Assembly: GCF_047238305.1 (NCBI RefSeq)
Contig: NZ_JBDFMO010000001.1
Location: 2,046,001 to 2,110,000 of the forward strand
Length of the DNA: 64,000 bases
Direction of reading: 5' to 3'
DNA from: Ferdinandcohnia sp047238305
Lineage (GTDB): Bacteria; Bacillota; Bacilli; Bacillales; Bacillaceae_L
The translations under genes were made by a program, and so were the position numbers. How positions within the stretch are numbered: the stretch's first letter is position 1; each line of letters opens with the position of its first letter. This document shows positions 24,598 through 33,275 of this stretch, piece after piece. The notes beneath the pieces are model-generated. The model was given only the letters and a program-made list of their open reading frames with translations, was not told the DNA's origin and did not search any database.

Positions 24598-25605
24598 ATG
24601 AGAAGAAAGTTTAATTTTATTGGGATTTTATTAATTGGTCTTATCATGCTTTTAGCTGCTTGTAGCGGTGGATCAGAGGAGTCTAATGGTTCTTCATCAG
24701 ATAGTGGAGATGACAAAAAAACTGTAGATTATCCAACAAAAAATATTGAGGTTCTTGTAGGACACGGCGCAGGAGGAGGTACAGACCTCTTTGCAAGAGC
24801 AGTAACAAAACAACTAGAAGATATCTTAGGGGTTAACATTAATGTTGTAAACCAAGAAGGAGGAGCTGGTGTTATTGCAGCACAAAATGCTTTTAATGCT
24901 CCTGCAGATGGATATACATTAGTTGGTGACGCTGCATTTCCTATCACAACTGCAGCTGGAACAAATGAACACGGTTTAGAAGATTTTGTTCCAATCGCAC
25001 GTTTCCAAAGTGATACGTATGGATTATGGGTAGATCCTAAGAAATATGATAGTATTGATGACTTTATTAAAGCTGCAAAGGAGAACCCTGGTAAAATCAC
25101 TGTTGGTGGAACTGGATCTATGGGTATGGATGAAATTACAGTTTTCCAACTTGGTCAAGAAGCAGAGATTGAACTAAACTTCGTACCAATGCAAGGTTCT
25201 GGTGAAATGCATGCTGGTGTAATTGGTGGTCATTTAGATGCAATGGTAGACGAGTTTGGTCCGACCAAAGCTTTATATGAAGATGGTTCTATAAAACCAC
25301 TTGTAGTATTTGCAGAAGAAAGATTAGAGCAATTCCCAGATTTACCAACAACTGTTGAAAAAGGTTGGGACTTAACCGATGGTAATGAGCGTGGTTTCTA
25401 TGTGAAAAAAGGAACGGACCCAGAAATTATCAAAATTTTAGAGGAAGCAATGAAGAAAGCATATGATTCAGATGAATATCAAAAATTTGAAGAAGAAAGC
25501 TATTTACATCTAAGAGAAGGTTGGTTAAATTCTGAGGACTTTACGAAGAGAACAGAAGAATTAATTGAAAAATACAAAACAGTCATAGAAGAACTTCAAA
25601 AATAA
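24598..25605 (+). CDS. TctC-type substrate-binding lipoprotein
   Basis: Extracytoplasmic receptor of a tripartite tricarboxylate transporter (Bug family). Signal peptide 1-22 ends LLAAC; a Ser/Gly-rich linker follows to about residue 42. The ligand-binding fold shows NIEVLVGHGAGGGTDLFARA (carboxylate-binding loop), GGTGSMGMDEIT and AGVIGGHLDAMVDEF. Length 335. GGGGG precedes ATG 24598. With the next two genes it forms a Na+ or H+-coupled carboxylate importer. Bug proteins bind carboxylates, hence the sugar-acid proposal for this cluster. Confidence 0.9.
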   Translation: MRRKFNFIGILLIGLIMLLAACSGGSEESNGSSSDSGDDKKTVDYPTKNIEVLVGHGAGGGTDLFARAVTKQLEDILGVNINVVNQEGGAGVIAAQNAFNAPADGYTLVGDAAFPITTAAGTNEHGLEDFVPIARFQSDTYGLWVDPKKYDSIDDFIKAAKENPGKITVGGTGSMGMDEITVFQLGQEAEIELNFVPMQGSGEMHAGVIGGHLDAMVDEFGPTKALYEDGSIKPLVVFAEERLEQFPDLPTTVEKGWDLTDGNERGFYVKKGTDPEIIKILEEAMKKAYDSDEYQKFEEESYLHLREGWLNSEDFTKRTEELIEKYKTVIEELQK

Positions 25606-25612
25606 GCTGGGT

Positions 25613-25639
25613 AAAGTAGGAGGCTTTGCCTCCTACTTT
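25613..25639 (+). other. Intercistronic hairpin between tctC and tctB
   Basis: A perfect 12-bp stem AAAGTAGGAGGC/GCCTCCTACTTT with loop TTT and no T-run. It probably stabilises the receptor mRNA or attenuates the permease genes, since binding proteins are needed in excess. Confidence 0.75.
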
Positions 25640-25666
25640 GACCTTCTGTAGTTGGGAGTGAATAAT

Positions 25667-26176
25667 ATGAGCAGTGTAAAAAAGGACTATATATTTTATA
25701 GTATTGTAATTTTATTTGCTGTTTTCTTCTTAAGTATGACCCCGCAAATTAAAATTACAAACGCAACCTTTGCAGTTGGTCCAAGGTCATGGCCGTATAT
25801 TTTATTAACACTAATGTTTGTCTTGGGAGCCTATGGTATTATCAAAACGTTTATAAAATCTAAAAATACGAAAGCAACAGAAACTATTGAAAAAGAAGAA
25901 GTTGGAAGAAAGGTATTTAATATTTCCATCCCAATGCTTTCTTTAGTTACTGTCATTATATATGTAGTTTTGCTTAATTTTATTGGATTTATCATTACTA
26001 CTATCCTATTTTTATACGGAATCTCCTTTTTACTTGGAGCAAAAAAACAAGTAGGTACAATTATCTTTTCCGTTGTAACAACCGTCGTATTCGTAGTTTT
26101 ATTTTCAGTATTACTACACATTCCGTTACCTCGTGGAACAGGAATTTTTAGAGAACTTAGTCTATTATTCTATTAA
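25667..26176 (+). CDS. TctB-type small permease subunit
   Basis: 169 residues with four hydrophobic helices (about 8-25, 40-58, 88-110, 125-145), typical of the small TctB/DUF1468 subunit; the first loop contains FAVGPRSWPYIL, a family feature. The start is ATG 25667 with GGGAGTG upstream; the upstream in-frame TTG 25652 overlaps that site. It pairs with TctA, 16 bases downstream. Confidence 0.85.
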   Translation: MSSVKKDYIFYSIVILFAVFFLSMTPQIKITNATFAVGPRSWPYILLTLMFVLGAYGIIKTFIKSKNTKATETIEKEEVGRKVFNISIPMLSLVTVIIYVVLLNFIGFIITTILFLYGISFLLGAKKQVGTIIFSVVTTVVFVVLFSVLLHIPLPRGTGIFRELSLLFY

Positions 26177-26192
26177 TAAAGGGGGGGATAAG

Positions 26193-27704
26193 ATGCTTGA
26201 ATATTTAATGAACGGCCTACTGACTATTGTTACTGATCCTATGAATATCATCATGTTACTTGCTGCAATTGCTATCGGGTATATCGGTGGGGCAATTCCT
26301 GGGGTAAGTGGAACCATGTTGGTCGTTATCATGCTTCCTGTGACATATGCCTTAGAACCTGAAGCAGCATTTATTTTACTTACAGGAATTTATGCGATTA
26401 CAGCGTTCTCGGGAGCAATTAGTGCCATACTGCTTCGAACACCAGGTACACCAGAGGCAGTTGTAACAACCTTTGATGGATACCCGATGGCACAACAAGG
26501 TAACCCTGGACGTGCCTTAGGCATTGCAATTTTCTGCTCTGTTGTAGGTGGAGTTTTTGGAACATTATGCTTAATTTTTATCACACCCGCTTTAGCGCAA
26601 GTCGCATTATCCTTTTCTTCCCCTGAATACTTTGCACTAGCAGTAATGGGTCTGACCGTTGTTGCTTCACTAAGTGGTAAGGAATTAACAAAAGGGTTAA
26701 TTGGGGTATTTTTTGGATTGATGATTTCCGTAATTGGTATGGATCCATTAACGGGTACTTTACGATATACATTCGGGTCAACATCACTGTCATCTGGGAT
26801 TAATTTAATTCCTGTTATTATTGGACTCTTTGCTTTATCTGAATTTTTGAAGAAATCAAAGGATAGCCATGTTGTGCAAGAAGCAATGACAAATGTAAAA
26901 ACGAAAATTTTTGAAATGGAAGTTTTTAAAAAAATTAAAGGAACGATTGCGCGTTCTAACCTAATAGGTGTTTTTATAGGAATATTGCCGGGTGTAGGGG
27001 CAACAACCGCGTCAATGCTAAGCTATAGTGAAACAGTAAGATGGTCTAAGGAAGAGGAAAAAGAGTCTTATGGGAAAGGTAATCCAAAAGGGATCGCAGC
27101 ATCAGAAACTGCGAATAACGCTGCTGCGATGGGTACATTAGTGCCATTACTTTCATTAGGGATTCCCGGAGGAGCAACCGCAGCCGTTCTTTTGGGTGCT
27201 TTCGTTCTTCACGGAATGCAGCCTGGTCCTATGCTATTTAAAACAGAGCCCAATTTAATGTATACCATTTTTGCGGGATTACTTTTAGCTAATATTGCAA
27301 TGCTTCTAGTATCGAAGCCTTTTATTAAGATTTTTAAACAAGTAGTAAATATTCCTTATTATGTATTAGGCCCACTTGTAGTTGTATTCTGTGTGATTGG
27401 GACATATACAGTGCGAAACAACTATATTGATATTCTCATCATGGTTGTATTTGCAATTATTGGGTATATCCTTGAAAAATACAAATTCCCATTAGCAACA
27501 ATCATTTTAGGGGTTGTATTAGGTCCACTTACAGAAAGTGAGTTCCGTCGTTCCATTCAAATGGCAGATGGTGATTTTACCATTTTTTTAACAAGACCGA
27601 TTAGTTTAATTTTATTAATTATTTCAGCATTAATGTTGTTTTATCCAAGCATTAACGATTATTTTAAAAAACGAAAAATGGCAAAAGCAAATATTCAAGC
27701 ATAA
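26193..27704 (+). CDS. TctA-type large permease subunit
   Basis: 503 residues and about eleven helices. TctA signatures are visible: YIGGAIPGVSGTMLVVIMLPVTYAL near 25-50, GIYAITAFSGAISAILLRTPGTPEAVVTTFDGYPMAQQGNPGRALG, and the second repeat FIGILPGVGATTASMLSYSE with AAMGTLVPLLSLGIPGGATAAVLLGAF. The start is ATG 26193 after AAAGGGGGGG. It is the transport subunit for the organic acid captured by the TctC homologue. Confidence 0.93.
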   Translation: MLEYLMNGLLTIVTDPMNIIMLLAAIAIGYIGGAIPGVSGTMLVVIMLPVTYALEPEAAFILLTGIYAITAFSGAISAILLRTPGTPEAVVTTFDGYPMAQQGNPGRALGIAIFCSVVGGVFGTLCLIFITPALAQVALSFSSPEYFALAVMGLTVVASLSGKELTKGLIGVFFGLMISVIGMDPLTGTLRYTFGSTSLSSGINLIPVIIGLFALSEFLKKSKDSHVVQEAMTNVKTKIFEMEVFKKIKGTIARSNLIGVFIGILPGVGATTASMLSYSETVRWSKEEEKESYGKGNPKGIAASETANNAAAMGTLVPLLSLGIPGGATAAVLLGAFVLHGMQPGPMLFKTEPNLMYTIFAGLLLANIAMLLVSKPFIKIFKQVVNIPYYVLGPLVVVFCVIGTYTVRNNYIDILIMVVFAIIGYILEKYKFPLATIILGVVLGPLTESEFRRSIQMADGDFTIFLTRPISLILLIISALMLFYPSINDYFKKRKMAKANIQA

Positions 27705-27732
27705 CAAAAACTGTATAGAAGGTTTTGGCTAA

Positions 27733-28626
27733 ATGAATATAATCTTCGGAGCTTTATTACCAGTATTTACAGTATTTTTTATTGGATATGTTCTACAGAA
27801 AATAAAAGGCTTGGACATTAAAGCATTGTCCACAGTTGCGGTATATGTTTTAATTCCATGTCTTGTCTTTCGGTCATTACTGGAAACGAAAATAGAACAA
27901 CAATACTTGATGATGGTATTCATCGTATTGTTGTTAATGATCATTACAATAACAATTGACAAGGTAGTTGTATGGTTTCGAAAATTAGATACCGATACAG
28001 AAAGTGCGTTTATCCTTTCGACGGTCTTTATGAATGCAGGGAATTATGGCACACCCATCGTGTTATTTGTATTTGGAGAAGAGGCCTTCCATATTGCGAT
28101 TTCCTTTTACGTAATCCAGCTTATTTTATTTAATACAGTTGGAATCTATTACGCATCAAGAAGTAAGGAAAGTTTCATAAAGGGCATGAAAAATATCTTT
28201 AGATTACCTGCTATATATGCTGTCTTTTTTGCATTTCTATTCAGGCAATTCCCGATTTTGCCTGAGAATATCTATTCGATTATCAACCTATTAGCTAATG
28301 GTGCGATCCCGATTATTATGCTTCTTTTGGGAATGCAACTAGCAAACTTAAAAATGGAAGTCTTGGATTGGAGACAAATATCCTTTGTTACAGTGATGAG
28401 GTTAATTATTTCACCATTGGTTGCAGTTGCTATTACCTTGTTACTACCGGTTGAGCCCCTCTACCGGAATGTCATTATTACTCTAGCAGCAATGCCGACC
28501 GCGGTAAATGTCACATTGTACTCATTGGAATTTAATATACAACCAAAATTTGTATCAGTCGCTACCATATTTAACACTTTCCTTAGCTTAATTACAGTTA
28601 CTATCTTATTAAATATTTTAAGTTGA
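27733..28626 (+). CDS. AEC-family transporter
   Basis: 297 residues with about ten hydrophobic helices, related to auxin efflux carriers and bacterial malate/malonate transporters. Text such as TVFMNAGNYGTPIVLFVFGEEAFHIA (the NxGNxG-P motif) and ANGAIPIIMLLLGMQLA is diagnostic. It lies 28 bases after tctA and 32 before the pdxA homologue, so it belongs to the same unit. A second transporter in a catabolic operon may export a by-product or take up a related substrate. Confidence 0.85.
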   Translation: MNIIFGALLPVFTVFFIGYVLQKIKGLDIKALSTVAVYVLIPCLVFRSLLETKIEQQYLMMVFIVLLLMIITITIDKVVVWFRKLDTDTESAFILSTVFMNAGNYGTPIVLFVFGEEAFHIAISFYVIQLILFNTVGIYYASRSKESFIKGMKNIFRLPAIYAVFFAFLFRQFPILPENIYSIINLLANGAIPIIMLLLGMQLANLKMEVLDWRQISFVTVMRLIISPLVAVAITLLLPVEPLYRNVIITLAAMPTAVNVTLYSLEFNIQPKFVSVATIFNTFLSLITVTILLNILS

Positions 28627-28658
28627 TAAAATTTACATACCTTAAAGGAGGAACTATC

Positions 28659-29657
28659 ATGAGTAAACCAACAATTGGATTATTATATGGGGATGCTGCA
28701 GGTGTTGGGCCTGAGGTAGTTGCAAAATCATTTGCAAACAAAGAAATTTTAGAGTCGGCAACTTGGATTTTAATTGGAGATGAACGTATTTTTAACCGTG
28801 GAGCAAGCATAGCGGATCAACAGCTAAACTACCAAAAAGTAGACAGCATAGATGATGTGAATCCAGACGTTTCTTCACTATGGTTAATTGATACTAAAAA
28901 TACAGATCCTGATGAAATTGAAATGGGTGTTTTAAACGAGAAGTCCGGTAAAGCAGCTGGTGACAATCTAGTTTTTGCATTAGAGCTAGCAAAACAAGAA
29001 AAGCTAGACGGTCTATCCTATGGACCGATGAACAAAAGTGCTCTATATCAGGGGGGCTATACTTTTAAAGATGATATCCATTTAGTAGCCTCTGTATTTG
29101 GGCTAGAGACAGGCTTCATGGAGGTAAACGTGATGGATGGTGTTTGGTTTACACGCGTTACGTCACACATTCCTTTAAAAGAAGTTGCAGAAAATATAAC
29201 AAAAGAAAATGTGCTAAATAGTATTCTTTTTGCAGATAAAATCGTTTCAAAAGCAGGAATTGAGCCGAAGATTGCAGTTGCTGGCTTAAATCCACATGCT
29301 GGGGATAATGGACTATTAGGAGATGAGGAAAATGAAATCATCTCACCTGCGGTTGAAGAAGCGAAAAATCAAGGTGTGAATGTGCATGGACCTTTCTCAG
29401 CAGATACAATTTTCCTTCGTTTAAAAAAGGAAAACTTCAACTGTCTACTAGGCATGTACCATGACCAAGCTCAAATTGGTATGAAAACAATGGGCTTTAA
29501 TAAGGGTGTAACAATAAGTGGGGGCTTACCAATTGTAATTACAACTCCTGCACATGGTACAGCATTTGACATTGCAGGAAAGGGCATTGTCGATCCAAGT
29601 GCATTTGAAGAAGCACTTAAACTTGGCATCAAACTAATCAATAACGGATACAAATAA
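28659..29657 (+). CDS. PdxA-family dehydrogenase/decarboxylase (PdxA2-like), altered phosphate site
   Basis: Family members oxidise a hydroxyl beta to a carboxylate with NAD(P) and lose CO2; PdxA acts on 4-phosphohydroxythreonine, PdxA2 on 4-phosphothreonate. In this 332-residue protein the three metal His are kept (H170 in SHIPL, H213 in NPHAG, H268 in MYHDQ) and so is Lys276. Compared with E. coli PdxA, recalled from memory, Asn283 corresponds to Thr285, Arg292 to Ile294, and the GHTE motif to DDIH at 138-141. These are substrate/phosphate contacts, so I infer an unphosphorylated or otherwise different substrate. ATG 28659 follows AAAGGAGG. Vitamin B6 synthesis is unlikely from context. Confidence 0.85.
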   Translation: MSKPTIGLLYGDAAGVGPEVVAKSFANKEILESATWILIGDERIFNRGASIADQQLNYQKVDSIDDVNPDVSSLWLIDTKNTDPDEIEMGVLNEKSGKAAGDNLVFALELAKQEKLDGLSYGPMNKSALYQGGYTFKDDIHLVASVFGLETGFMEVNVMDGVWFTRVTSHIPLKEVAENITKENVLNSILFADKIVSKAGIEPKIAVAGLNPHAGDNGLLGDEENEIISPAVEEAKNQGVNVHGPFSADTIFLRLKKENFNCLLGMYHDQAQIGMKTMGFNKGVTISGGLPIVITTPAHGTAFDIAGKGIVDPSAFEEALKLGIKLINNGYK

Positions 29658-29671
29658 GTTTTTTTCAAAGT

Positions 29672-29719
29672 AGGGGTACCTGATTGGTCGTTTATAAGGC
29701 TATTTGGTACTCCTTTTTC
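29672..29719 (+). terminator. Terminator of unit 1
   Basis: AGGGGTACC pairs with GGTACTCCT (one G-T) around a 25-base loop, followed by TTTTT. It ends the operon that starts at 23605. Confidence 0.65.
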
Positions 29720-29758
29720 TATTAATCTCTTTTTCATTCATGAATATCAAAATCTAAA

Positions 29759-29787
29759 TTGACAGCGTTAAAATAAAAGATTAAAAT
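29759..29787 (+). promoter_or_regulatory. Promoter of the dhaK-dhaL-tpiA2 unit
   Basis: TTGACA at 29759-29764, 17 bases, TAAAAT at 29782-29787. A weaker cre-like sequence TGACAGCGTTAAAA (29760-29773, 12 of 14) overlaps the -35 region. Confidence 0.7.
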
Positions 29788-29793
29788 AATAAA

Positions 29794-29813
29794 TGAAAGT
29801 AAATAAAAACAAA
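29794..29813 (+). promoter_or_regulatory. Candidate operator: two 10-bp repeats
   Basis: TGAAAGTAAA (29794-29803) and TAAAAACAAA (29804-29813) lie directly after the -10 box. They resemble the phased repeats at 33276-33315 and the GAAAATAAAT in the promoter at 23494. The DeoR-family protein encoded at 32346 is the natural candidate to bind them. Confidence 0.5.
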
Positions 29814-29861
29814 TAAAATAGTTTTATAATTTTATATATTTTAAATCTGGGGGGACAACAA

Positions 29862-30878
29862 GTGAAGAAAATAATCAATAATCCTGGTCGTGTTGTACAA
29901 GAAGCAATTGAAGGTTATATGTATGCATATAAAGACTCTTTAGTGAAAGTAGAAAATGTAAACGGAATCATTCGTAAGAACATGAAGGAGAAGGTTGCGA
30001 TCGTTACGGGTGGAGGAAGTGGGCATGAACCATTATTCCTTGGCTTCGTCGGAGAAGGCTTAGCTGATGGTGTCGCAATTGGAAATGTATTCGCAGCACC
30101 AACACCAAATACGGTTCAAGACGTTGCAAAAGCTGTTGATCAAGGCATGGGTGTCTTATTTGTATATGGAAACTATGCCGGAGACGTACTTAATTTTGAT
30201 ATGGCAGCGGAGTTATTAGATTTTGAAGATATTCAAACAAGAACGGTCTTAGTAGCCGATGATGTTGCTTCAGCTCCAGAAGATCGGAAAGCTGACCGAA
30301 GAGGTATTGCAGGTGACGTATTTGTCATCAAAATCGCGGGTGCGGCTTCTGAAAAAGGATGGTCGTTAGAAGAAGTATCCCGCGTCACTCAAAAGGCAGC
30401 AGATCACACATTCTCCATTGGTGTAGCAACATCACCAGGCTCTATACCTGGTGAAACTGATCCTCCATTTGTTCTAGGTGATGATGAAATTGAACTAGGA
30501 ATGGGAATACACGGTGAACCGGGAATGAAACGTACAAAACTTATGCCGGCTGATCAGTTAACAGACGAATTACTTGAAACGCTTTTAGTAGAAAGTAAGA
30601 TTCAAGCGGGAGACGAAGTGGCTGTTTATGTAAACGGTTTAGGATCTACAACACTATTAGAATTATTAATTGTGAATCGTAGAGTTGCTCAAGTTTTAGA
30701 GGAAAAAGCTATCACGATTTATGATATGGATGTAAATAGCTATTGTACCACACAAGAAATGGGTGGATTTTCTATTACATTCCTAAAATTAGATGATGAA
30801 TTAAAAGAGTTATATAATGCTCCTGCACATTCACCATATTACAACAAAGCTGAAAAAGTCAAAGGAGGAGTGAGATAA
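29862..30878 (+). CDS. dhaK: Dihydroxyacetone kinase subunit DhaK (possible erythrulose kinase)
   Basis: Binds the ketose substrate covalently through a His and presents it for phosphorylation. The 338 residues carry GGSGHEP (51-57), VADDVASAPE near 131-140 and IHGEPG (216-221, with the substrate His 217). GTG 29862 follows GGGGGG. The gene overlaps dhaL (TAATG). In sugar pathways DhaK/DhaL pairs phosphorylate dihydroxyacetone or L-erythrulose. The downstream EryH-like isomerase favours a tetrulose here, but the sequence alone does not settle it. Confidence 0.9.
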   Translation: MKKIINNPGRVVQEAIEGYMYAYKDSLVKVENVNGIIRKNMKEKVAIVTGGGSGHEPLFLGFVGEGLADGVAIGNVFAAPTPNTVQDVAKAVDQGMGVLFVYGNYAGDVLNFDMAAELLDFEDIQTRTVLVADDVASAPEDRKADRRGIAGDVFVIKIAGAASEKGWSLEEVSRVTQKAADHTFSIGVATSPGSIPGETDPPFVLGDDEIELGMGIHGEPGMKRTKLMPADQLTDELLETLLVESKIQAGDEVAVYVNGLGSTTLLELLIVNRRVAQVLEEKAITIYDMDVNSYCTTQEMGGFSITFLKLDDELKELYNAPAHSPYYNKAEKVKGGVR

Positions 30879-31540
30879 TGGCGACGCAAACACTAAAATC
30901 TCTAAATCCAAACCAAGTGAAGGAAATGTTTTTATACGTTGGTGAAAAGGTAGTAGAAAGCAAACCGTTATTAACAAAGATTGATAGTGCTATCGGTGAT
31001 GGAGACCACGGAATCGGCATGTCCGTAGGTTTTACAAAAGCCGATGAAAATTTAAAAGCAACTGAATTTACAACAGTAAATGATGTGTTTAAAACGATTG
31101 GTATGTCAATGATTTCCTCAATGGGTGGAGCATCAGGAGTTATTTTCGGAACAATGTTTGTTGGTGGAATTAAAGGGGTAGAACCTAAGGATACACTTGA
31201 TTTAGCATCTTTGGCTGAGATTTATGAAAAGGCACTTGATGCAATTAAACAACGCGGAAAGGCTGAACTTGGGGATAAAACAATGATAGATGCATTCCAG
31301 CCTGCTGTTGAAGCATTGAAAGCTAGTGTCGCAGAAAATGTAAGCTTAGTAGAAGGCCTTCGCAAAGCAGAAACAGCTGCAATTGAAGGGGTTGAAGCTA
31401 CAAAGGATTATATTGCTAAGTTTGGTCGTGCAAAATCTTTAGGTGAACGAGCAATTGGTCATCAGGATGCAGGTGCTACAACCGTATCAATCATTTTCAA
31501 ATCAATGAAGGAATGGGTTGAAGGTCAGGAGAATGAATAA
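30878..31540 (+). CDS. dhaL: Dihydroxyacetone kinase subunit DhaL
   Basis: Nucleotide-binding partner of DhaK, an all-helical 220-residue barrel. The Mg-nucleotide motif GDGDHG is at 40-45, followed by SSMGGASGVIFGTMFVGG, and GHQDAGATTVSI near the end. No dhaM (PTS phosphodonor) gene occurs in this window, so the pair either uses ATP by exchange or a DhaM encoded elsewhere. It overlaps both neighbours, so dhaK-dhaL-tpiA2 is one tightly coupled unit. Confidence 0.9.
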   Translation: MATQTLKSLNPNQVKEMFLYVGEKVVESKPLLTKIDSAIGDGDHGIGMSVGFTKADENLKATEFTTVNDVFKTIGMSMISSMGGASGVIFGTMFVGGIKGVEPKDTLDLASLAEIYEKALDAIKQRGKAELGDKTMIDAFQPAVEALKASVAENVSLVEGLRKAETAAIEGVEATKDYIAKFGRAKSLGERAIGHQDAGATTVSIIFKSMKEWVEGQENE

Positions 31541-32306
31541 GGTTTGGATCGGTACCAATTGGAAAATGACAAAAACCATTGCTGAAGGAATTTTCTATAC
31601 AGAAGAACTTAAGCAATTAGCGAATGAACTAAATCCTACTATTGAATTGTTTATTATTCCTTCTTATACAGCATTGGTTGATATTAAAAAGGAAACAGTA
31701 GACTCAAGAATTAAGCTTGGTGCCCAAAATATGCACTGGGAAGACGCAGGAGCATATACAGGTGAAATATCTCCTAAAATGTTGGCTGAGATTGGTCTTG
31801 ACTTAGTTGAACTTGGTCACTCAGAGCGAAGACAATATTATAATGAAAATGATGAGGATATTAATAAAAAAGTGTTAGCCGCATTGAAGTATGATATGAA
31901 GCCTTTAGTTTGTATTGGTGAAAACATTGAACAAAAGAATAATGAAATTTCTCAAGAAATCCTTGCTGCTCAACTAAAGGTTTGTTTAAAAGGTTTGACA
32001 GAGGATCAAGTTAAACATGTCCTTATCGCTTATGAGCCAGTTTGGGCGATTGGTGAAAATGGAATTCCAGCAGATTCAGAGTATGTTGGGGAAATACATA
32101 CATTCTTGCGCGAAACATTAGTTGACATGTTTCCGAAAAATGGTCATGAAATTCCATTGTTATATGGAGGAAGTGTTAACCTAGAGAATTTCCTGCCGTA
32201 TATCGACCAAAAGGATGTTAATGGATTATTCGTAGGGAGAACTGCTTGGAATATGGAGACATTTACAGTTCTTTTACATGAACTTGAAAAACATTTAAAT
32301 AACTAA
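31533..32306 (+). CDS. Triosephosphate isomerase paralogue, tetrulose-phosphate (EryH-like) type
   Basis: 257 residues with the catalytic set of triosephosphate isomerase: Lys11 (NWKM), His96 (ELGHSERR), Glu168 (AYEPVW). It differs from the glycolytic TpiA at 2346 in loop 6 (AIGENGIPA instead of AIGTGKSS), in QNMHWEDAGAYTGEIS and in LFVGRTAWN near the end. From memory these are features of the EryH/TpiA2 proteins of erythritol pathways, which interconvert L-erythrulose-1-phosphate and D-erythrulose-4-phosphate. ATG 31533 overlaps the dhaL stop; a TTG at 31518 is an alternative start. Its linkage to DhaKL and RpiB supports this reading. Confidence 0.85.
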   Translation: MNKVWIGTNWKMTKTIAEGIFYTEELKQLANELNPTIELFIIPSYTALVDIKKETVDSRIKLGAQNMHWEDAGAYTGEISPKMLAEIGLDLVELGHSERRQYYNENDEDINKKVLAALKYDMKPLVCIGENIEQKNNEISQEILAAQLKVCLKGLTEDQVKHVLIAYEPVWAIGENGIPADSEYVGEIHTFLRETLVDMFPKNGHEIPLLYGGSVNLENFLPYIDQKDVNGLFVGRTAWNMETFTVLLHELEKHLNN

Positions 32307-32348
32307 AGTAAAAAAGGATACTCCAGCGAGTATCCTATTTACTTTTTA
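32305..32348. terminator. Bidirectional terminator
   Basis: AGGATACTC/GAGTATCCT with loop CAGC, extended by AGTAAA/TTTACT outside and flanked by A on one side and T on the other. It serves the convergent tpiA2 and deoR-type genes. Confidence 0.85.
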
Positions 32349-33116
32349 TAATACCTCAATATTCCGTTTTGTTAGTTCTTTTTCTAATTCAGCATCAAGT
32401 TCTTGATCCGAGATAATTGTATCAAGCTGGTCACAGGTTGCAAATGTTGCAATCGAGCTCGTACCAATTTTTGAATGGTCTAATAATGCAACAATTTTAT
32501 CTGCCTTATCTACCATTACCCTCTTTAATTCTACTTCATACACATTAAAATCCGTTAGCCCTTCTTCAATCGTAAAGCCTCTGGCTGACGTAAACATCGT
32601 ATCAATATTGATTTTATTTAACACATTCGTACCAAGTAAACCCTCTAGGGCCATTGAGCCCATCCGAGCCATACCGCCAACTAATATAACATTGACACCT
32701 GGGTTTTCCTTCAATTCGATTGCGGCAGAAATTCCATTTGTCACAACCGTGATATTTAAAGTTGATTCCCTTATTAATCTAGCTAATGCGAGGGCAGTCG
32801 TACTAGCGTCTAACAAGATACAATCCTTTTGATTGATCAAATTAATGGCCCTTTGTGCAATGATGTTTTTTGAATCCGGATTTTTCTTTTCACGTTCTGA
32901 AAAACTTACTTTCGTGGAGGTTAAATCCTCATTTAAAACAGCGCCTCCATGGGTTCGGGTTAATAAGCCTTCTTCCTCTAATACATTTAAATCAGTTCGT
33001 AATGTCGCTTCGGAAACGTTTACATCCTTTGCTAAATCCTTAACGGTTACTCGTTTTTTTTCCTCGAGTATACTTAATATTAATTGTCTTCTTTCAGTAG
33101 CAAATAATTTATTCAT
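32346..33116 (-). CDS. DeoR-family transcriptional regulator of the cluster
   Basis: 256 residues: an N-terminal winged helix (about 5-60, RRQLILSILEEKKRVTVKDLA, SEATLRTDLNVLEEEGLLTRTHGGA) and the DeoR C-terminal sugar-phosphate sensor domain of isomerase type with LLDASTTALALA, VTNGISAA and the characteristic DTMFTSARGF. DeoR proteins are usually repressors released by a phosphorylated sugar; here erythrulose phosphate, dihydroxyacetone phosphate or erythrose-4-phosphate would suit. It is transcribed away from the rpiB unit, so the 268 bases between them hold both control regions. Confidence 0.9.
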   Translation of the reverse strand: MNKLFATERRQLILSILEEKKRVTVKDLAKDVNVSEATLRTDLNVLEEEGLLTRTHGGAVLNEDLTSTKVSFSEREKKNPDSKNIIAQRAINLINQKDCILLDASTTALALARLIRESTLNITVVTNGISAAIELKENPGVNVILVGGMARMGSMALEGLLGTNVLNKINIDTMFTSARGFTIEEGLTDFNVYEVELKRVMVDKADKIVALLDHSKIGTSSIATFATCDQLDTIISDQELDAELEKELTKRNIEVL

Positions 33117-33275
33117 GATTACCCCTCATTTGATTGAAAATAAAAATAAAAAATAATTAAAATTAAAAAATTAAGGTTCTCTAAGTATTGTTCACTAATT
33201 CAAGTTTAATCAATAATAATATATAAGGCAAGGGTTTATTTGATTAATAGAGGATTATTAGGTTTTTATAATAAA

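Noticed and set aside
24729..25100. 123-residue minus-strand frame
   Set aside because: Antisense of the tctC reading frame, no binding site, composition of a shadow.
28659..29657. pdxA for vitamin B6 synthesis
   Set aside because: Operon context is catabolic, phosphate-contact residues are changed, and Bacillaceae make pyridoxal phosphate by PdxST.
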